Shown in pieces: positions 6,938-11,355 of a stretch of 11,355 nt of DNA (its first letter is position 1; the number at the start of each line of letters is the position of its first letter). A program made the translations under genes and the position numbers. Where the stretch lies: positions 1-11,355 of the forward strand of contig JABDKZ010000101.1 in NCBI GenBank assembly GCA_013001935.1, in the 5' to 3' direction. The notes beneath the pieces were generated by a model. That model did no database searches. It was not told the DNA's origin and was given only the letters and a program-made list of their open reading frames with translations. This DNA comes from Maribacter sp. (GTDB lineage Bacteria; Bacteroidota; Bacteroidia; Flavobacteriales; Flavobacteriaceae).

Positions 6938-9900
6938 ACCGCATGGTACACAGTCGGCATTAACCTTGATCTCAAAATCAACATAGTACTTACAACTACT
7001 GTCCAAAGAGGTATAGGCAATAGAATAATCTCCAACCATATGGTCAATAGGATCAAAGAAATTACCATTCAGATTCACATTGCCACTATTTGCTGTAAAT
7101 ACACCGTTCGTGTCAAAGTCTTCTGGTAAATATGATGTCAAATCTATCGTCATGTCTTCTACACATATATCTATTGACACATATTCCTTTTCAGGTTGCA
7201 TCACAAAGATCAATTGTTCGAAGGTTGCCGTATTTCCACAGGCATCCGTCACATTCCAGGTTCTAACAATCATATAATCATCGGATTCTTCTGAGAATTG
7301 TGTTTCTTCATTTAAAATCACATTATAATCGCCACAACCTCCCATGAACTCTAACTCCGGTACTTCGGGCATGGGGTCACCACACATGATGGTAATTTCT
7401 TCCTCATAAGAACTGGCGCTTATAGGGCCGTTGGACATTACCGTTATAATTTGCGTATGTGTTGTTGAATTTCCGGCACAATCAATTGCATTCCAAACTC
7501 TTGTTATAACATAACCGGTAGCACAATTACTGTCATTAGTGACCGTTTCATCAAAAGTTACGGCAACATTGGTATCACAATTATCAAGAGCGGTTAATAT
7601 GTCCGCTTCCGGAATTTCATCACAAGTAACGGTCATATCTTGAGGTAATGCCTCAACAAATGTTGGTGCAATAGTGTCCACTATGGTGATTACCTGTACA
7701 TGAATACGTGTGTTATTCACACAATCGGTAATGGTCCAAGTTCTAGTAATTATATACTCTATGGGACAGTTTTCGTCTTGGTCAGCAATTGTTTCTTCAA
7801 ATACTACCATTATAGGACATACACTATCAGATGTTATATCTGCCGCATTTGGTATGGTCTCACAGGCTTCCAATGTAATATCCTCTGGAAAGCCCTCATT
7901 ACCGTCGTTATCGATGATGTTCACCGTTGCCGTATCGTTGGCAAGGATGTTCACCAAAGGCGTAGAGATATCGGTAAGTACAACTTGGAAGTTCTCCGTG
8001 TCCTCTATAATAATATCGTCGATGATATCGATCGTTATGGTCTGTGTATTACTATTTGAACCTCCAAAGGTTAACGAATTTATTATTGGTGTGTAATCCT
8101 TTGAATTTATTGCAGTACCGTCTATTGCGTTGAACTCTACCGTGAATTCATCTTGGACATCAGCGTTCAAGGTTACATTTAAGGAAATAATGCCTGCATT
8201 CTCATTTACTTCAAGATCAGTTACATCGAATTGTATCCCTAGTGATGGGTCATTATCATCGTCCAGTATGGACCCGTTTGCCTGTGGGGTGTTTATGGGC
8301 ACCAGTACATTGGTGGTCCCTGTAAGGTTCACGGTAAAGGCCTCTGTGGGCTCTATGACCTCATCGTTTAGTATGGTCACGGTGATGGGGTGTTGTTCCC
8401 CGTCGGTCCCGTTGAAGGACAGTATATCGTTGAGTGCGACCAGATCGGTGGCGTCGGCCGTCCCGAAGGCGGTCTCGAAGGACACGTCGAAGGCATCCTG
8501 TACGGCCCCGGTGAGCACTACGTTGAAGGTGGCGGTCACCCCCACGCCCTCGGTGACCTGTACATCGAGTGTCTCGAAGCTGATGCCAGTACCTAAAACA
8601 GAATCATTGTCAATTATATTTACATTCGCTTGATTATCAGCAATAGTTACATCTCCAATAGCAATAATATTTGATAGATCAACTAAGAAATTTTCCGTTG
8701 CTTCAATAAGATTATCATCATTTATCGTGATAGCGATGTTCTGGATATTTCCATTGGTAGCGTTGTTAGGGAAGGTAACTTGACCATTGGAGGTATTATA
8801 ATCACTAGTTGATAGAGCAGTACCATTAACCGTTGTAAAATCAACAGAAAAGGACTCTTCAATATCACCATTTAATACAACTTGTACATTAATTACACCT
8901 ACATTTTCATTAATATCAATATCGTTAATAGAAATTGAAGCAGTATCATTATCCAATATGGTACCTAATCCATTTGCATCATTTATTGCGATTTCAGTAG
9001 TCGAAAGCGCACTTAATTCAATTGTATAATTCTCTGTTGACTCTACAATATTATCATCATTAATGGTAACAACAACAGTTTGTGTTTCACCATGGGTTCC
9101 ATTAAATGGTAATGTTCCAGATAGCGTATCATAATCATCTGGAGCAATTGCAGATCCATTTGCACTTGTAAAATTCACGGTGAAATCAGTAGATGTTATA
9201 CCGGTTAGAACAACAGTAAAGCTTGCACTGCCTGCGCTTTCATTTAAACTAATATCATTAATGGCCAAACCGATTGGGTCGCCATTTTCTGTGACATAGA
9301 TGAACTGTGTATGTTCTGTGCTGTTCCCGGCACAATCAGAAGCTGTCCAGGTCCTGACAACAGTATAGGTTGTACTACCATTGTCACCAATATAAGTTTC
9401 ATCTAAATTCACCTGTGGATTTGTATCACAGCTATCACTGGCGGTCAAAGTTGCGGGACTTGGAATGTTATCAAAAGCTGCAACTGTATCTGTTGGTAAT
9501 GATTCATTAAAGACAGGTGCACTTGTATCCAATACCTCAATGGTCTGAACATGTATTGCTTGGTTGTTGCAGGCATCAGTGGCAGTCCAGGTACGTGTAA
9601 GAGTGTATATTTGTGGACAAGAGCTCGTGCTTTGGGTTTCTTCAAATACAACATTAACATCGGGATTACAATTATCAGTTGCCGTTAAAACTGGGGCTGT
9701 TGGTATCGCATCACATTCTACCGTGGTATCATCAGGAAGCAATTCCACAAATTCAGGATTAATCGTATCCTGAATTTTAAAATTTTGAACGCTTGTAACA
9801 GATTCTTCCCCATTATCCAGTAGATCGTTATTATTAAGATCATCAAATAATGTATAGATTCTTGAAATCAATAATCCATCGGGACACAGACTACCATTGA

Positions 9901-10870
9901 CAGTTTCAGAATTAATCATCACCAAATCACCACAGGGAATTGGCGTAATATTATCGAAGACATTTGTTGGGTCAGTAAAGGGTTGAGGTAAGTCTGATGT
10001 ATCACAACCTTCAATAATTATCTCGCCTGGATCGAGTATTCCATTGGCAAAAAATTCACAACAATCTATTTGCGTAATACCAGTGTTTACAGAACACCCA
10101 TCAAAATCAGTAATTGTTACCTCATAATACCCTGGAGCGGCCTCTGAAATATCTTCTGATGTGGATGTGAATCCATTAGGACCAGACCAATTATAGGTAT
10201 AAGGCGCAGTACCACCCACAGGGGTCAAGTCTATTAAATTTTCGGGGGAACAGAATGCTTCTGCCGTGGCTTGAAGAGGTGGGATAATAATCAAGGTACC
10301 TTCTTGGAATCCGCATTTCGGGTGAGGATTTGCATCTTCAATGGGGCAATCCCCATCGGAAGGCACTGTCCATGTCACCAAAATGTTACTCACCTCAAGC
10401 TTGGATCCACAAACGTAAGAAACAGAACCGTAGTTAATTGTTTGTATTCCGTTTCCTCCGCTAGCCACAGGAACTCCATTAAGGATTTTACCTTTAGGAA
10501 CAATTGGCCCACTGCACTTTATAAAATCACTTACAGTTGAACTTCCATCAGCAAAGGTTGTAGTTAAATCACCAAATACTGCTAAAGCTGGTCTATCGCT
10601 ATTGGTATTGTGATGGATGGTAATGAGTAAATCCAGATTCAGTACTTCGCCCGGTAAACAAGTTGTGCATCCCTCACCATCAAGTTTGGCACTTATAAGC
10701 TGAACGTCCTGTGAAACACAATCTGCTCCTTCAGTTACATACGGCCTTAAGTCTGCCTGTTGAGCGCCAAGGAGTGTAGTAATTAGAAAAAACAATAAAA
10801 ACATGATTTTACTCGATGTTGTTAATACACTGTTTTTTTTGAAAATTGCTGTAGAAATTGAATGTTCCAT
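6641..10870 (-). CDS. secreted Calx-beta/HYR adhesin-like protein with T9SS type B sorting domain
   Basis: A 1409-residue cell-surface or secreted protein. Order: signal peptide (hydrophobic core about 22-36, cut near GA/QQ at 36-37, with a long basic lead; a start at M23 would lose the positive charges, so the ATG at 10870 is preferred); an unassigned Cys-containing N-terminal domain (38-195); an SprB-type PKD-like repeat with GGTAPYTYNWSGPNGF (about 205-268); a Cys-rich linker (270-366); two HYR-like repeats (367-529); four Calx-beta domains (533-643, 644-757, 758-873, 874-989), each ending near a DND/DDD calcium-site motif; three more HYR-like repeats (993-1226); a linker; and the gliding-associated type B C-terminal domain (about 1312-1409) with VTPNGDGVNDYFEI, LFNRWGSKVYEG and AGTYYYIIKV. 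This domain directs T9SS export. An adhesive or gliding-adhesin role is inferred. It is the first gene of the operon. The Calx-beta 3 DNA has a very different GC content from the rest. Confidence 0.93.
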   Translation of the reverse strand: MEHSISTAIFKKNSVLTTSSKIMFLLFFLITTLLGAQQADLRPYVTEGADCVSQDVQLISAKLDGEGCTTCLPGEVLNLDLLITIHHNTNSDRPALAVFGDLTTTFADGSSTVSDFIKCSGPIVPKGKILNGVPVASGGNGIQTINYGSVSYVCGSKLEVSNILVTWTVPSDGDCPIEDANPHPKCGFQEGTLIIIPPLQATAEAFCSPENLIDLTPVGGTAPYTYNWSGPNGFTSTSEDISEAAPGYYEVTITDFDGCSVNTGITQIDCCEFFANGILDPGEIIIEGCDTSDLPQPFTDPTNVFDNITPIPCGDLVMINSETVNGSLCPDGLLISRIYTLFDDLNNNDLLDNGEESVTSVQNFKIQDTINPEFVELLPDDTTVECDAIPTAPVLTATDNCNPDVNVVFEETQSTSSCPQIYTLTRTWTATDACNNQAIHVQTIEVLDTSAPVFNESLPTDTVAAFDNIPSPATLTASDSCDTNPQVNLDETYIGDNGSTTYTVVRTWTASDCAGNSTEHTQFIYVTENGDPIGLAINDISLNESAGSASFTVVLTGITSTDFTVNFTSANGSAIAPDDYDTLSGTLPFNGTHGETQTVVVTINDDNIVESTENYTIELSALSTTEIAINDANGLGTILDNDTASISINDIDINENVGVINVQVVLNGDIEESFSVDFTTVNGTALSTSDYNTSNGQVTFPNNATNGNIQNIAITINDDNLIEATENFLVDLSNIIAIGDVTIADNQANVNIIDNDSVLGTGISFETLDVQVTEGVGVTATFNVVLTGAVQDAFDVSFETAFGTADATDLVALNDILSFNGTDGEQHPITVTILNDEVIEPTEAFTVNLTGTTNVLVPINTPQANGSILDDDNDPSLGIQFDVTDLEVNENAGIISLNVTLNADVQDEFTVEFNAIDGTAINSKDYTPIINSLTFGGSNSNTQTITIDIIDDIIIEDTENFQVVLTDISTPLVNILANDTATVNIIDNDGNEGFPEDITLEACETIPNAADITSDSVCPIMVVFEETIADQDENCPIEYIITRTWTITDCVNNTRIHVQVITIVDTIAPTFVEALPQDMTVTCDEIPEADILTALDNCDTNVAVTFDETVTNDSNCATGYVITRVWNAIDCAGNSTTHTQIITVMSNGPISASSYEEEITIMCGDPMPEVPELEFMGGCGDYNVILNEETQFSEESDDYMIVRTWNVTDACGNTATFEQLIFVMQPEKEYVSIDICVEDMTIDLTSYLPEDFDTNGVFTANSGNVNLNGNFFDPIDHMVGDYSIAYTSLDSSCKYYVDFEIKVNADCVPCGRKDIIASKTVTPNGDGVNDYFEIKGVDNCDFRFDVMLFNRWGSKVYEGVEYQNDWGGSSPNNSFGNSGMLPAGTYYYIIKVTNRDFEPINGYIYLGTK
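7193..7894 (-). repeat. three HYR-like cysteine repeats after the Calx-beta block
   Basis: Codons for residues about 993-1226 hold three units of roughly 78 residues sharing VxC...IP, a second Cys after LxxxDNC, FxET, then (Y)xITRTWxxxDxCGNxTxHxQ. Cysteines: unit 3, C1003/C1018/C1035/C1050; unit 4, C1083/C1098/C1116/C1131; unit 5, C1163/C1179/C1211, lacking the third. These are Ig-like beta-sandwich spacer domains common in large Bacteroidetes surface proteins. Confidence 0.75.
7904..9274 (-). repeat. four tandem Calx-beta domains
   Basis: Codons for residues about 533-989. Each unit of 110-116 residues follows the pattern (I/L)xNExxG...FxVxLxG...FxVxFxTxxGTAxxxxDY...LxF...QxIxVxIxxDxxxExTExFxVxLs...IxDND. 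Calx-beta domains are calcium-binding beta sandwiches found in integrin beta-4, Na/Ca exchangers and many bacterial adhesins. The third unit is strikingly GC-rich at the DNA level. Confidence 0.88.
8263..8593 (-). other. GC-rich island exactly covering Calx-beta domain 3
   Basis: By hand count, 8281-8580 contains 177 G or C in 300 bases (59%), while 8581-8820 has 80 in 240 (33%) and 8041-8280 has 90 in 240 (about 38%). Most codons inside end in G or C, unlike the A/T-ending codons of the neighbouring domains. The reading frame is continuous and the encoded residues (about 760-870) form one complete Calx-beta unit. Confidence 0.85.
9284..9772 (-). repeat. two HYR-like repeats before the Calx-beta block
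   Basis: Codons for residues about 367-529. Unit 1 has C386, C401, C418 and C434 in the same layout as the units after the Calx-beta block. Unit 2 keeps C481 and C513 but has F466 in place of the first Cys and no third Cys. Both end in the shared RTWTAxDxxxNxxxHxQ motif. Confidence 0.75.
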
Positions 10871-11324
10871 AGTTCAGATTTACTTTTTTGATCTGAGGAA
10901 GCTTATAAAACCAATGGGCCTTTATTCACTGAAACATTAAATAAAAAATGTATAGTAAAAATTTGTCCATAGGCTTAAACTTCTTTCTGAGATGGTAATT
11001 AGTGTTTATTTGTTAGATCTGGTTGAATTAAAAACAAATCAAATAAATTACTCTTGGAAGGCGAAAATTAGACGCCCATTAGAAGACAATACTCGTTATA
11101 CAGCCAAAAAAACGACCAAATGTTAAATTTCTTAGATTATCTGTAAAGCATTGATAAACAGTAGTTTAAAATCCGATGAAATGCATTATGTATGGATAAA
11201 GAACAAAAAAAGGAGCATTTTAACACATGTTCGGGATCAGATTTTTAAATAACAAATCAGTAAGGTATCAATCTGTATATATTTAATAAAATGCTTAGTT
11301 TTGATATTTATAAACAAAAATGGA
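10871..11324. other. AT-rich intergenic region upstream of the adhesin operon
   Basis: About 450 bp with no gene I can support. GC is very low by hand count (22% in 10921-10980, 23% in 11221-11340). It must hold the promoter of the minus-strand adhesin operon, yet no exact minus-strand TAnnTTTG was found; the best near match is AACATTTG (minus strand, 11124 down to 11117), without a spaced TTG. A 6-bp inverted repeat, TCAGAT (10874-10879) and ATCTGA (10891-10896), sits just before the adhesin start codon. Confidence 0.6.
11296..11303 (+). promoter_or_regulatory. promoter -7 element for the rightmost gene
   Basis: TAGTTTTG is an exact TAnnTTTG match 21 nt before the ATG at 11325, with a CTG (11273-11275) in place of the -33 TTG at a 20-nt spacing. 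It has the same form as the motif before the MFS gene. Confidence 0.4.
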
Positions 11325-11355
11325 ATGAGTTCTAAAAAAGGAAAGGTACAAGAAG
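11325..11355 (+). CDS. possible start of a divergent gene, cut by window end
   Basis: The ATG at 11325 opens a frame reading MSSKKGKVQE up to the window edge. A lysine-rich start of this kind is common for small cytosolic or nucleic-acid-binding proteins, but ten residues cannot identify a family. Support comes from the TAnnTTTG motif just upstream and from the lack of any other gene in this AT-rich stretch. The earlier ATG at 11320 meets a stop after two codons. Confidence 0.4.
   Translation, partial: MSSKKGKVQE

Noticed and set aside
7700..8096. Two overlapping plus-strand frames of 119 and 128 codons
   Set aside because: They lie opposite the HYR-like and Calx-beta 4 coding region, in two competing frames, with low-complexity products and no promoter.
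8130..8633. 167-codon open frame on the plus strand opposite the Calx-beta 3 region, plus an overlapping 68-codon frame at 8390-8596
   Set aside because: Antisense to an intact coding domain. The frame is open because the GC-rich codons on the minus strand leave few stops, and the Ser/Val/Thr-rich product resembles no protein.
10874..10896. TCAGAT/ATCTGA inverted repeat in the adhesin leader as an attenuator or operator
   Set aside because: Only 6 bp with an 11-nt loop in very AT-rich DNA; it may be chance and there is no second copy.
10992..11126. 44-codon plus-strand frame (begins MVISVYLLDLVELK) in the AT-rich intergenic region
   Set aside because: Short, with no exact promoter motif, no ribosome-binding signal and no recognisable sequence; a chance frame is likely.
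1..11355. CRISPR arrays, tRNA/rRNA genes, insertion sequences or att-type repeats
   Set aside because: No regularly spaced short repeats, cloverleaf-like segments, transposase-like frames or terminal repeats were seen on either strand.

Overview
The window looks like chromosomal DNA of a marine-type member of the Flavobacteriaceae (Bacteroidetes). The evidence is a type IX secretion (T9SS) type B cargo protein next to a PorP/SprF-family protein and a PorE-like OmpA protein, the Bacteroidetes -7 promoter motif TAnnTTTG in front of several genes, and low overall GC. The genus cannot be named from the sequence.

Left part (1-2927, plus strand): the 3' end of a GNAT N-acetyltransferase that begins before the window, then kynureninase (kynU), then a 12-helix MFS transporter of the YbjJ/MosC-like type. 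kynU and the MFS gene each have their own TAnnTTTG match just upstream. They may be co-regulated or simply adjacent.

Middle (2937-3747, minus strand): a small lipoprotein of unknown function converges on the MFS gene, with 9 bp between the two stop codons. It has a well-formed Bacteroidetes promoter. That promoter directly abuts a strong intrinsic terminator closing the large operon described next.

Right part (3748-10870, minus strand): a three-gene operon transcribed right to left. (i) A 1409-residue secreted multi-domain protein carries an SprB-type PKD-like repeat, HYR-like cysteine repeats, four Calx-beta domains and a T9SS type B C-terminal sorting domain. (ii) A PorP/SprF-family outer-membrane protein follows after 10 bp. 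(iii) A PorE-like protein follows after 21 bp, with signal peptide, TPRs, PD40 propeller, CarboxypepD_reg-like domain and OmpA C-terminal domain. The likely reading is a dedicated cell-surface adhesin plus its own T9SS partner and a peptidoglycan-binding periplasmic protein.

Far right (10871-11355): about 485 bp of very AT-rich intergenic DNA, ending in what looks like the first codons of a divergent plus-strand gene at 11325 with its own TAnnTTTG motif.

The most unusual signal is inside the giant gene. The third Calx-beta domain (about 8263-8593) is about 59% GC, while the DNA on either side is about 33-38% GC. The shift starts and stops close to the domain borders, which suggests that a single domain was swapped or acquired from a different source.
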